A DNA stretch of 64,000 nucleotides from NCBI GenBank assembly GCA_964502885.1, contig CAZCXU010000004.1:1-64000 (forward strand), written 5' to 3'. Under the pieces are notes generated by a model. That model saw nothing but the letters and a program-made list of their open reading frames with translations. It was not told the origin of the DNA and made no database searches. Of this stretch, positions 34,125-42,098 are shown piece by piece; within the stretch, counting starts at the first letter, position 1, and every line of letters begins with the position of its first letter. A program made the translations under genes and the position numbers. This DNA is from XYB1-FULL-44-23 sp964502885. GTDB lineage: Bacteria; Patescibacteriota; Microgenomatia; CAZETR01; Amesbacteraceae.

Positions 34125-35756
34125 ATGAAGAAAGCTTTTCTGTCGATAGTTGTTTTCGCAATCGCAACCTTCCCGGCATATAAAGCCTTGCGCCACCCGG
34201 GAATGATAACCGGACATGACGCAGAGGCGGCGGTTTTTAGGATGGAAGAATTTTATAACGCCATAAAGGACGGGCAGTTTCCTCCACGCTGGGCAAAAAG
34301 ACTGAACTTTGGGTTGGGACAACCCACATTTACTTTCAGCTATACCATGCCGTATTACCTGGGTTTGCCGATTATGGCTATAAGCAATGATCCAATCTGG
34401 GCTTATAAGATGGTGCTGGCCGGTACGTTTCCGGCTGCGGCCATATTTTCCTGGCTATGGCTAAAGCGAAAGTTTGGAAATTTTTTTGGCGGTGTTGCAG
34501 GCGTGTTGTACGCCTATGCGCCATATCACTTTGCCAATGTATACGCACGGGGAGCTATTGGGGAGTCGGTTGCCAGTGCTCTAGTTCCTCTAACTTTTTG
34601 GGCACTCGACAACGTTGAACAAAAACAGAATGTCAAATCTGCGGCAATAGCCGCGTTGACAATTTTGTCGGTAATACTGGCTCATCCATTCTATGGATTA
34701 GTGTTTTCATTAATATGGCTAGTGTATGCAAGTAAGTCCAGAATTATTGGTATAAAAACTGTAATCTGGGGATACATAACCGCGGCGTTTTATATTCTTC
34801 CCGCCCTGACACACAAGAACTCGACTCATTTGGCAAAAATCGAGGACTATTTCCTGGAAAAGCAGGTTTTTGTGGATTTACCACGGCTGATTTATTCACC
34901 ATGGGGGTATGCAGCAGTGCACGAAACGCACCTAGATCCCATGACGGTACAAATAGGCCCAGCGCTTCTGGTGGGTCTAGTAACGGCAATGATGCTTTGG
35001 AAAAGGAGGGGGGGAGATGAGCACCTGCGCCTGTTTGTGGCTTTGGCTATCGCAGCAATATTTATGATGTTGCCGATCAGTCTGCCTGTCTGGAAGCTAG
35101 TGGCACCATTGAGAGCAATGCAATTCCCCTGGAGAATGCTGTTTGTGGTGAATATTGCGACGGCTTACTGTGTGGCGTTTGCTCTGGCTTACTTCAATCA
35201 GAAAAGCAAGCGGCTGGGTGTCTCCTTGGCTCTGCTCCTATTTGCCACCACACTGATGCTCAGTAAAGATTATTGGCATGTACAAAGATATTTCAGACCA
35301 CAATCACAGATAGAAAAAACGCTAGGATACCCGGGAACCCTGACCATGCTACCTGAAGAGACGCCCAAGTGGCACAGTATTTTGTCGGAGAAAAATCCGT
35401 GGTATCAAATGGAAATAGTCACAGGAAAGATCTGGTATAGAACTCTGGAATGGAAAACCAATTATCAAAGGCTGGAAGTGCGGGTAGAGGAACCCGGCAA
35501 AGTGACCCTGCAAACACATTATTGGCCCGGATGGGAAGTGCTTGTGAACGGAAAGAAAATATCCATATTTCCGCATACGGCCGCAGAAAATCTGGGACTG
35601 ATAGCGTTTGAACTGAAGCCGGGCGACACACTGGTGGAAGCAAGGATGCATGAACCGCCTATTAATAAGTTCGCAAATGCCATCAGCGTGAGCAGTCTTA
35701 TGATAATCGCGGGGGTGTTAATATTTAAGAGAGATGAAAGTGAAAGGTCTGCCTAA
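34125..35756 (+). CDS. YfhO/PTPS-like membrane glycosyltransferase, 543 aa
   Basis: The N-terminus has GMITGHDAEAAVFRMEEFY with an acidic outer loop, then FGLGQPTFTFSYTMPYYLG, as in 6-pyruvoyl-tetrahydropterin-synthase-related membrane proteins. YARGAIGES follows, also present as YVRGAINEF in the protein at 24906-26570. The C-terminal beta-domain holds HYWPGWEVLVNGKKISIFP. About ten helices. I placed the start at ATG 34125; an upstream in-frame extension would run antisense through the divergent GT2. Transfer of a lipid-linked sugar is inferred. Confidence 0.82.
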   Translation: MKKAFLSIVVFAIATFPAYKALRHPGMITGHDAEAAVFRMEEFYNAIKDGQFPPRWAKRLNFGLGQPTFTFSYTMPYYLGLPIMAISNDPIWAYKMVLAGTFPAAAIFSWLWLKRKFGNFFGGVAGVLYAYAPYHFANVYARGAIGESVASALVPLTFWALDNVEQKQNVKSAAIAALTILSVILAHPFYGLVFSLIWLVYASKSRIIGIKTVIWGYITAAFYILPALTHKNSTHLAKIEDYFLEKQVFVDLPRLIYSPWGYAAVHETHLDPMTVQIGPALLVGLVTAMMLWKRRGGDEHLRLFVALAIAAIFMMLPISLPVWKLVAPLRAMQFPWRMLFVVNIATAYCVAFALAYFNQKSKRLGVSLALLLFATTLMLSKDYWHVQRYFRPQSQIEKTLGYPGTLTMLPEETPKWHSILSEKNPWYQMEIVTGKIWYRTLEWKTNYQRLEVRVEEPGKVTLQTHYWPGWEVLVNGKKISIFPHTAAENLGLIAFELKPGDTLVEARMHEPPINKFANAISVSSLMIIAGVLIFKRDESERSA

Positions 35757-36816
35757 AATACTTTTACCAGCGGTAATGGCGCTGGTAAGTACCTTGGCTG
35801 TCTGGTTGGTTGTGGGTATGGACAAGGTGTACAGAAATTTTGATGGCGTTTACTATGTAGCAATCGCCAAAACGTGGTATGACAGAGATTTGATTAGAAG
35901 CGGATACTCATTTAATTTGCCCGTGGAGTACTACCCAGCCCATCTGCCCCTGTATCCGATGTTAATTTCTCTGGGGACAAAATTCGGAGTCAATCACATG
36001 CAAAGTATGATGGCCGTGTCTCTTGTCACAGCAATGATCACTGCAACTGCTTTCTATGCAGTGCTACGAAAAATGAAAATCAAGGCGGCCACACTGCTCA
36101 CAATATTGTTGTTGTTTGCTTGGCCGCGTATGTGGGCAGTTCGATCCGTAGGCAGTCCTGAGATGCTGTTTTTGGGGTTAGTTGTCGGATCGTTGTACTT
36201 TTTTGACAGGAGAAACTACTGGCTGGCGGGAATACTGGGAGCATTTGCCGTTTGGACAAAAAGCCCCGGCATCCTGCTACTTGTGGCATATGCTGTGCAG
36301 ACAATCGTGCAATATATTCGAACACGAAAAATCAACTGGCAGGTCTGGCCGGTGGGCATAATCGGAATGGCTCTTTTAGGTCTGTTTTATTTTTATTATC
36401 TGCGGACAGGCGACTTCTGGGCGTACTTTAATACCGGCGACAACATTCATCTGGGGCTGTTACCGTTTAGAATCTTTGATACCCGTGAGTCATGGGTGGG
36501 GAGTTTTTGGTTGGAAGATGTGATATGGCTATATCTGGTGGGTGGAATTGGTGTCTGGATGGCTTTGAAAAAAAACCTGACCTGGGGAATATTTGGCGCG
36601 GTGTTTTATGCCTTTATACTTTTTGTATCTCACCGAGACGTGTCGCGATATGCCCTACCGATTGTGCCTTCGATTCTTTTGGGATCCAGTGATTTTCTGG
36701 ACAAAAAAGAGACAAAAATTGCCATTGCCCTGCTATTAATACCGCTTTTTTTATATACCGTCGGGTTTGTGTCAAATAACACACTAGAGATTTCCAACTG
36801 GTCTCCCCTACTTTGA
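35734..36816 (+). CDS. PIG-V/GT39-like membrane mannosyltransferase-like protein, 360 aa
   Basis: The first loop is YRNFDGVYYVAIAKTWYD, followed by VEYYPAHLPLYPMLISLG. The pattern (acidic residue, Y/W-Y, then Y-x-x-(H)-x-P-L-Y-P) is that of PIG-V-like and related GT39 transferases using polyprenyl-phosphate mannose. About eight helices; a shorter protein than the other GT-C members. Start ATG 35734 follows AGAG and overlaps the previous gene by 23 bp. Its 3' end overlaps the convergent GT2-GtrA gene by 9 bp. Confidence 0.8.
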   Translation: MKVKGLPKILLPAVMALVSTLAVWLVVGMDKVYRNFDGVYYVAIAKTWYDRDLIRSGYSFNLPVEYYPAHLPLYPMLISLGTKFGVNHMQSMMAVSLVTAMITATAFYAVLRKMKIKAATLLTILLLFAWPRMWAVRSVGSPEMLFLGLVVGSLYFFDRRNYWLAGILGAFAVWTKSPGILLLVAYAVQTIVQYIRTRKINWQVWPVGIIGMALLGLFYFYYLRTGDFWAYFNTGDNIHLGLLPFRIFDTRESWVGSFWLEDVIWLYLVGGIGVWMALKKNLTWGIFGAVFYAFILFVSHRDVSRYALPIVPSILLGSSDFLDKKETKIAIALLLIPLFLYTVGFVSNNTLEISNWSPLL

Positions 36817-37980
36817 AGTGTCAGATTTCTTCCAGATGAACTTGTTGTAGATGAACCAGTTGAACGGCACTGTAAAGGCAAAGATAGCTATAACCAGGAA
36901 AATTTGGGAATACCGAGCTCCAAATATTTGAGAGCCTATGCCGACAATAGTAGAAGGGACAAGAATTCCACTAAAGATTGAGGAAACATTAAAAGTGAAA
37001 AACTTCCTAATCAGACCGGAAAAAGTGTTTGCTTTTTCGGCAGCAAATGTCCAGAGATTATTTAAGGTGAAGTTTGAGATTATTGACAGTTCAGCGGCTA
37101 TTGAATTGGCAACTGAAGTGATAAGTCCCACCTGCCACGGCATACCTGAAAGCATATCCGTAAAAAATCGCAAACCAACAAAATTGATTACAAAGCCCGT
37201 TCCTCCGACTATGCCGAATTTCAGCAGCTTGATAATTGTGGGATTGTGGATCTGAAATAAAAAGATAACTTTTAAAGATTCTTTCATTTCATTCGTAGAG
37301 TATTTTGAATTGCCGGCGGTGCGATTGCCAAAATGGAACGGAACCTCCTTGACTCTGGCTTTTTTGGTGACGACCATATGGGCCAGAAGATGAAGTTTGT
37401 AAGCAAACTTACGCGAATATAGAGTTGAAAAATCAAAATCGTCCATGAAGCCTTTCACGCGGGAGAGCTTGAATCCTCCAGTGCAGTCGTGGACATGGGG
37501 AATCAACAGACCCACACGGGCAATGATGTTGCCTACCAAACTGACTGCCTTACGATCCAAAGTCCACTCGGCAGGAACACTGCCTCCGGGAACGTATCTG
37601 GAAGCAATAATGTAATCATACCCGTGATTTATTTCGGCAACCAAATTGGGGATATCCCGGGGAGGGTGCTGAAAATCTGAATCAAACTCCATTAGATAGT
37701 CGGCCTGAAGCTCCTTCATAGCATAAGTCATACCGCGGGCATACGCCGTCCCCAAACCCTTCTTTTCTCCATCTCCTAACAAATGCAACCATTTGTATTT
37801 TTTCATGGCTGATTTCACTACTGCACCGGTGCCGTCAGGGCTTGAATCGTCCACATACAACACATGCATGTCATGGTCTGGAATGGCCGGCAAAACTCTG
37901 GCCAATTCCCTGATCATGTTTTCAGTATTCTCCCTCTCATTGTATGTGGGGATGATTATGACGATCTTCACTGTGACCAT
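36808..37980 (-). CDS. DPM1-like GT2 fused to a GtrA-like membrane domain, 390 aa
   Basis: Residues 1-235 form a polyprenyl-phosphate mannose synthase-like GT2: IIIPTYNERENTENMI, YVDDSSPDGTG, GLGTAYARGMTYA, MEFDSDFQHPP and HDCTGGFKL. Residues about 255-385 contain four helices of the GtrA/DPMS type, beginning KFGIVGGTGFVINF and ending FNWFIYNKFIWKK. GtrA domains are proposed to help flip or present polyprenyl-phosphate sugars. This is the fused architecture known from other bacteria. It is a single-gene unit and probably a main donor source for the GT-C set. Start ATG 37980. Confidence 0.9.
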   Translation of the reverse strand: MVTVKIVIIIPTYNERENTENMIRELARVLPAIPDHDMHVLYVDDSSPDGTGAVVKSAMKKYKWLHLLGDGEKKGLGTAYARGMTYAMKELQADYLMEFDSDFQHPPRDIPNLVAEINHGYDYIIASRYVPGGSVPAEWTLDRKAVSLVGNIIARVGLLIPHVHDCTGGFKLSRVKGFMDDFDFSTLYSRKFAYKLHLLAHMVVTKKARVKEVPFHFGNRTAGNSKYSTNEMKESLKVIFLFQIHNPTIIKLLKFGIVGGTGFVINFVGLRFFTDMLSGMPWQVGLITSVANSIAAELSIISNFTLNNLWTFAAEKANTFSGLIRKFFTFNVSSIFSGILVPSTIVGIGSQIFGARYSQIFLVIAIFAFTVPFNWFIYNKFIWKKSDTSK

Positions 37981-38060
37981 CTTACATTAAGTGGCGGGCA
38001 TTTTTCCATGATTAGCTGCAAAACGGCTCAATACACAGGGTTTAACACAATTAGTATCTC

Positions 38061-38094
38061 CAGGAAATTTTCCATGCACTGGTATAATTTCCTG
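38061..38094. promoter_or_regulatory. 9-bp inverted repeat CAGGAAATT-N16-AATTTCCTG at the trmD start
   Basis: The arms are 38061-38069 and 38086-38094, perfectly complementary, with centres 25 bp apart. The right arm covers the end of the trmD -10 and stops at its ATG. A dimeric repressor site is plausible. A transcript starting at the ATG would contain neither arm, so an RNA role is less likely. Confidence 0.45.
38080..38088 (+). promoter_or_regulatory. Extended -10 (TGGTATAAT) for trmD
   Basis: TGG-TATAAT, then TTCCTG, then ATG 38095. With six bases between the hexamer and the ATG the mRNA would start at or next to the start codon. Confidence 0.65.
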
Positions 38095-38760
38095 ATGAAT
38101 ATTCACATACTCACCCTATTTCCGGATATGTTTTCAGGACCATTTGATTGGTCAATTTTGAAACGGGCTAAGGAAAAAGGAATCATTGATATTAAAATCC
38201 ACAACCTACGAGACTGGAGTCAGGATAAATACAAGTCGGTGGATGACAGGCCTTATGGAGGAGGGGCGGGCATGGTGATGCGGGTAGATATTCTGGATCG
38301 GGCTATCTCACAGATTAAAGCGGAATGTAAAGGCACATTAAAAATTATCATTACGGATGCCGGAGGGGAAAGATTCAACCAGGGAAAAGCCAAACAACTT
38401 TCCACGACTGACAACCTGATTATTGTCTGCGGTCATTACGAAGGTATCGATCATCGGGTACACGAAGAGTTGGCAAATGAGGTCATTTCAATTGGTGATT
38501 ATGTTTTGTCGGGAGGAGAGATTCCCGCTATGGTAATTACCGACTGTGTTGCGCGACTAATACCCGGGGCGCTGGGAAACGAACAATCACTGAGCGAAGA
38601 ATCACACAATAATGAGGACTCGGTTGAATACCCTCAATACACCAGACCGGAGGAATACCGAGGATGGAAAGTGCCGGGGGTGCTGTTGTCAGGTAACCAT
38701 AAAGATATTAATGAGTGGCGAAAAAAAAGAAATGCCCGATACAAAGAGGTCTCTAATTAG
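38095..38760 (+). CDS. trmD: tRNA (guanine-37-N1)-methyltransferase TrmD, 221 aa
   Basis: TrmD methylates G37 of tRNAs with CCN, CUN or CGG-type anticodons and prevents frameshifting. The N-terminal MNIHILTLFPDMF, the DDRPYGGGAGMVMR loop and the trefoil-knot SAM site (VCGHYEGIDHRV, IGDYVLSGGEIPAMVITDCVARLIPG) are all intact. The length is close to the usual 230-250. I use ATG 38095, right after an extended -10; an open frame upstream is not conserved. It faces the thpR gene end to end with 14 bp between. Confidence 0.97.
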   Translation: MNIHILTLFPDMFSGPFDWSILKRAKEKGIIDIKIHNLRDWSQDKYKSVDDRPYGGGAGMVMRVDILDRAISQIKAECKGTLKIIITDAGGERFNQGKAKQLSTTDNLIIVCGHYEGIDHRVHEELANEVISIGDYVLSGGEIPAMVITDCVARLIPGALGNEQSLSEESHNNEDSVEYPQYTRPEEYRGWKVPGVLLSGNHKDINEWRKKRNARYKEVSN

Positions 38761-38774
38761 TGTGATGTATGCTG

Positions 38775-39341
38775 TTACTGTATCGGGAACCGTCCAACCC
38801 GCTGATAGTGGCTATCGAATTTTGCCGGGAAGCTGCGGAACAAGGTCAGATGATCTACGGCAAATTCGGGAAGAGGGGTAAATTCCTGCTGGTTGATTGT
38901 GTCCAGAACCGACTTAGTCACCACAGGATCATTCTTCTTGACTTTCCCGATAGTGATATGCGGCAAAAAACGTTCAGACTGAGAAAACTGCAGTTGAGAA
39001 AAAGCGCTGGCCAAGTCTTTTTGGAGATTTTTTAGCTCAGTGACGTCTCCCCCCAAGCCCAAATAGACGATGGATGTTTCGTGCCTTTTGTAGAGCGTCT
39101 CGAGAAAAGCCGGAATCAGCTTGAAGTTTTGCGTTTCGGAACAGCGATTTCGTACTATGAGAGAAATTTCACTCAAAAGTGAGTCATCCACTTTACCCAG
39201 GAAATTTAGCGTCAAATGTAATTTTTCCTCCGGTTCCCAGTCTATTGGTAAATGAAGACGATCAAGTTGCGTTTGCAGCTGAAGTACAGACTTGGCTACG
39301 TTGTCAGGCAGTTCTATGGCTAAGAAAAGTCGCTGTTTCAA
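38775..39341 (-). CDS. thpR: RNA 2',3'-cyclic phosphodiesterase (2'-5' RNA ligase family), 188 aa
   Basis: Two HxT motifs typical of the 2H phosphoesterase fold are present: LHLTLNFLG at about 61-69 and LPHITIGKV at about 146-154. The N-terminal RLFLAIELPDNV is also family-typical. Known ThpR enzymes open 2',3'-cyclic phosphate RNA ends. The start is TTG 39341, which overlaps the upstream TGA as TTGA, a coupling junction with a non-ATG start. It is the last gene of the envelope unit. Its role there is unclear. Confidence 0.92.
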   Translation of the reverse strand: MKQRLFLAIELPDNVAKSVLQLQTQLDRLHLPIDWEPEEKLHLTLNFLGKVDDSLLSEISLIVRNRCSETQNFKLIPAFLETLYKRHETSIVYLGLGGDVTELKNLQKDLASAFSQLQFSQSERFLPHITIGKVKKNDPVVTKSVLDTINQQEFTPLPEFAVDHLTLFRSFPAKFDSHYQRVGRFPIQ

Positions 39342-39616
39342 GTTCTTAAAAGTAGAGATCCGAATACTAATATTGCCAACATGGCGACGAGAATATACTC
39401 TAAAACTATCTTGGGATGCAAATCTTTGTGTTCATAATGATGAATTATGCCCCAAACCACATACGAAACGGACATAGCGATTATGATTATCAGCTGCACA
39501 GCCGGCTGGAAACTAAACCAGAAGATTCCCCAAAGCCCTACCAACATAAGAGACAATAGCGTGAAATAGTGAAGTGGGTGTCGTGAAAAATCTTTTTCAA
39601 AAATTATTTTCGACAT
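39338..39616 (-). CDS. Small membrane protein of unknown function, 92 aa
   Basis: Three predicted helices (about 17-35, 38-57 and 70-88) with a charged cytoplasmic or outer loop HHYEHKDLHPK. I do not recognise a named family. It lies between the CAP-domain gene (4-base gap) and thpR (TTGA overlap), so it is co-transcribed. A TATAAT overlaps the region just before its ATG at 39616, so an internal promoter is possible. Confidence 0.72.
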   Translation of the reverse strand: MSKIIFEKDFSRHPLHYFTLLSLMLVGLWGIFWFSFQPAVQLIIIIAMSVSYVVWGIIHHYEHKDLHPKIVLEYILVAMLAILVFGSLLLRT

Positions 39617-39620
39617 AGGA

Positions 39621-40529
39621 TTATATTATTTGACCCCTAAGAACAGCGCCAGCTGCAATTAATAAAACCAGGACAAAAACAAGATGGGCAAAGCTGCGAC
39701 TGGTCCAACGAACGATTTTGCGGCGATTAACAATCACGATATCTGCAACCAGAACCAATGCCAGGACCACCAGAAGCCCCAAGGATGCATAACGGGTCAG
39801 TTCGTATGGAGAGATGCTGCCCCGTGTTTCCGTGGTCAAATAGGCGTTTGAGGCGGGCAGTTGATCCGGAACTGGCACGGAGGTTGGCAAAACAGCGATT
39901 TCCGGATAAGGAGCGTCATTTGCCAGAACGTTGATGGAGGCAGACTTTTGATCAACCGCTGGAGCTGCGGCAAGCTGAGTTCCGAACATTTGGACAACAA
40001 GGGTGGTTTCTCTACCCTGCAAGCTTCCATCGACCACGGCCACACCAATCTCCTGATACCTGGAGTTTAATAAGTTGTCCCGATGGGTGGGAGAATTCAT
40101 CCAAGCTGTCACAACTGCACCGGGATCAGAAAAGTCGCGTGCCAGATTCTCTCCCGCAAACCGATACGCATAACCGGAATCGGTAATGAAATACCACGGC
40201 TGTGTTCCGGTTGGCGAAACATGCGCCCAATAGTTTTTCGCAAACATGTCTGAGGCTTTTTTGGCAGCAGCTGCTGAGAGTTTTTCATTTAAATTCAAGG
40301 CTGAAAGTCCACGGGTCTGACGTTCGTGGTTAGTCAGGCGCACAATTTCAGTGGGTTTGATTTGAGCTGCATACCCCAGAATAAATGGGTACCGCGAGGA
40401 AACCTGACCTAAAATTATTTGAAAAATTGTAAAAACTCCTATTATCACTGCGAGAGAAGACGAGTGCAGAATCTTGGCTTTTTGATTATTGGTGTAGTGC
40501 GGGAAAAAATAGTGATGGATGGAGGACAT
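39621..40529 (-). CDS. CAP/SCP-domain protein with membrane anchors, 302 aa
   Basis: An N-terminal helix (about 24-44) is followed by a CAP domain (about 60-190): EIVRLTNHERQTRGLSALNLNEKLSAAAAKKA, WAHVSPTGTQPW, FAGENLARDF and WMNSPTHRDNLLNSRYQEIGVAV. The two His, Glu and Asp-type CAP cavity residues appear kept. A linker and two C-terminal helices (about 235-255, 275-295) follow. Bacterial CAP proteins are found at the cell envelope; their activity is mostly unknown. It sits directly after sortase in the unit. Start ATG 40529. Confidence 0.88.
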   Translation of the reverse strand: MSSIHHYFFPHYTNNQKAKILHSSSLAVIIGVFTIFQIILGQVSSRYPFILGYAAQIKPTEIVRLTNHERQTRGLSALNLNEKLSAAAAKKASDMFAKNYWAHVSPTGTQPWYFITDSGYAYRFAGENLARDFSDPGAVVTAWMNSPTHRDNLLNSRYQEIGVAVVDGSLQGRETTLVVQMFGTQLAAAPAVDQKSASINVLANDAPYPEIAVLPTSVPVPDQLPASNAYLTTETRGSISPYELTRYASLGLLVVLALVLVADIVIVNRRKIVRWTSRSFAHLVFVLVLLIAAGAVLRGQII

Positions 40530-40562
40530 TGTGACTATTATGAAGATAGGCGCCGGTCAAAG

Positions 40563-41165
40563 TCAATCCAGTTTTGCATGAATTACCAATCGTTTGGAGT
40601 CCAATATTCCTGTGCAAGTATAAAGAGTTATCTGAGATTTGGCGGATGGAGACAGAATCGAGACATCTGTCGGATCGACTATCTTTTTATCCTCAACGGT
40701 AAAGGCCAACGCTTCGCCATTACGGCTGGACACAGTAATCCTGTCGCCCAATTCTATCTTATGGAGATTACCCAAAAGCCGCGGCCAGTTGTGGCCATAA
40801 AAGACGGAGTTTCCAACTGATCCCGGAAGCGGAGAGTTGGTGAGAAATGCGATGCCATTTGCGGGGGTAACCCATCTATTGTTTACCAAACCTATTGGGA
40901 ACACAGGAAGGTCAATATTCAGGCGGGAGATAGTAATTCGGGAAGGGGTGATGATCAAATGGGACACTTCCGGCTGGGGAATGACTGATTCGTTGTAGCT
41001 TGCGAAGGCAAGCTTGTCCGGATTGTAATAGTGCTGCCAGAGATAAAAGACAAAGACTGCAAAGGAAAGTACTGAAAAAAAAGTTGAAATCCAGAAAATT
41101 AACCTAAGAACGGCGAGCTTTGCGGCGGAGGGAGGTTTTGGTGTTTTGTACCTTTTCATAGGCAT
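40563..41165 (-). CDS. Sortase (class D/E/F-like transpeptidase), 200 aa
   Basis: One N-terminal helix (about 20-42) anchors the enzyme, followed by the sortase beta-barrel. The catalytic triad is visible: His125 in FYGHNWPRL, Cys184 in TLYTCTG and Arg192 in SKRLVIHAKL. Sortases cut a C-terminal sorting motif and link the protein to cell-wall or another amine. The immediately upstream gene ends with LAFTG, a helix and a basic tail, a likely substrate. ATG 41165 (or 41159) overlaps that gene by about 60 bp. Confidence 0.92.
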   Translation of the reverse strand: MPMKRYKTPKPPSAAKLAVLRLIFWISTFFSVLSFAVFVFYLWQHYYNPDKLAFASYNESVIPQPEVSHLIITPSRITISRLNIDLPVFPIGLVNNRWVTPANGIAFLTNSPLPGSVGNSVFYGHNWPRLLGNLHKIELGDRITVSSRNGEALAFTVEDKKIVDPTDVSILSPSAKSQITLYTCTGILDSKRLVIHAKLD

Positions 41166-42087
41166 AGAGAGTCTTGCGTGCTACTTGTGATATTAACAAG
41201 CTGACGAAAGCAAATACAGCAGCGGTGGCAACTTCAAAAGCTCCACCTGTGAAAGCAAGAGTAGAAGCACCCAAAACCTGGCCACCTCCGATGGCTGGAC
41301 CCTCGGATGGCATACAGTCATTTACTGCCAAAACTTCAAAGTAATACTTTTTGTTTGCGTCGAGACTTTTTATGGTGAATTCAGTTGTTTTGCCCGTATT
41401 GGGAACACCGTATTCACGTGAGCCGGGGGTAGTTCCGTAGAAAATGGCATAGTGAGTGGCGTTTGAAATAGATGTCCAGGTCAATTTGGCAGTGGAACCC
41501 GTTTGCTTGGCTGAGATCAGCTGTGGTGACAGTGGTCGTGCTGCAGTACACACCGGAGCGGGAAATGGTCCCTGTGGGGGGTTAGATGGAGGCGAGGTGG
41601 GCGCCGGGGTGCTAGTCGGACCAGGTGTAGAAGTTGGGCCAGGAGTAGGGGTTGCTTCCGGAGTTGGAGTAATCGCCGGAGTTTCAGTCGGAGTTATTTT
41701 GGGAGTGGTTGTGGGAATAACCGTCGGGGTAGTTGTTGGCTTGGGGGTGGTGGTCGGTTTTGGTGTATGAGTTGGCTTTGGAGTATGAGTGGGCTTGGGA
41801 GTGTTGGTGGGATTTGGGGTATGAGTGGGTACTGGCGTAGGAGTAGTTCCGGGCGGACATTTACGATCCCCCTTAATGACGAAGTCATTGGAATGTCCGC
41901 TGTGATCAGAGGTGCGGTCTTTCCATGCAGAGAAACTCACTTCCACTGAATGTGAATTTTCCGGATTTCCGGGTGGGACATGACAAATCAAAAGCTTATC
42001 TGGCTGACTCGCAGAAACATTAGGGTTTGGAAACCCAATTAAAAAACTGAGTAAAACTATTATTCCAATCTTTGTACTGATCTTCAC
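41104..42087 (-). CDS. Surface protein: signal peptide, CHVPPG module, Thr/Pro stalk, FnIII domain, LAFTG sorting signal; 327 aa
   Basis: From the GTG start at 42087: signal peptide 1-27; a Cys/His module 33-80 (ICHVPPGNPENSHS, HSGHSNDF, KCPPG); a Thr/Pro repeat stalk about 81-172 rich in TPKP; an FnIII domain about 187-265 (AKLTWTSISNATHYAIFYG, YYFEVLAVNDC); then LAFTG at 277-281, a helix and a tail ending RRKARRS. This C-terminus is a sortase sorting signal with Ala-Phe in place of the usual Pro-x. The sortase gene follows directly. Further in-frame sequence upstream overlaps the VanZ gene and is not conserved. Confidence 0.85.
   Translation of the reverse strand: MKISTKIGIIVLLSFLIGFPNPNVSASQPDKLLICHVPPGNPENSHSVEVSFSAWKDRTSDHSGHSNDFVIKGDRKCPPGTTPTPVPTHTPNPTNTPKPTHTPKPTHTPKPTTTPKPTTTPTVIPTTTPKITPTETPAITPTPEATPTPGPTSTPGPTSTPAPTSPPSNPPQGPFPAPVCTAARPLSPQLISAKQTGSTAKLTWTSISNATHYAIFYGTTPGSREYGVPNTGKTTEFTIKSLDANKKYYFEVLAVNDCMPSEGPAIGGGQVLGASTLAFTGGAFEVATAAVFAFVSLLISQVARKTLYAYEKVQNTKTSLRRKARRS
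41572..41847 (-). repeat. Thr/Pro-coding low-complexity stalk with TPKP tandem units
   Basis: The DNA repeats a six-codon-like pattern encoding THTPKP/TTTPKP units (densest at about 41722-41799), followed by PGPTSTPGPT-type units. The stalk probably holds the FnIII domain away from the membrane and may be a target for O-glycosylation. Confidence 0.8.
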
Positions 42088-42098
42088 GCGTGGACGGA

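Noticed and set aside
1..37980. LPS core locus because of WaaE/KdtX-like GT2 enzymes
   Set aside because: No lipid A, Kdo or heptose genes are present; the two enzymes only share the short GT2 subfamily.
37864..38094. Long N-terminal extension of TrmD
   Set aside because: TrmD proteins begin at the MNIHILTLFP strand; the extension covers the divergent GT2 start and the promoter.
41572..41847. Minus-frame Thr/Pro repeats as a minisatellite or CRISPR-like repeat
   Set aside because: The repeat is codon-based, imperfect and inside a secreted stalk with a clear open frame.
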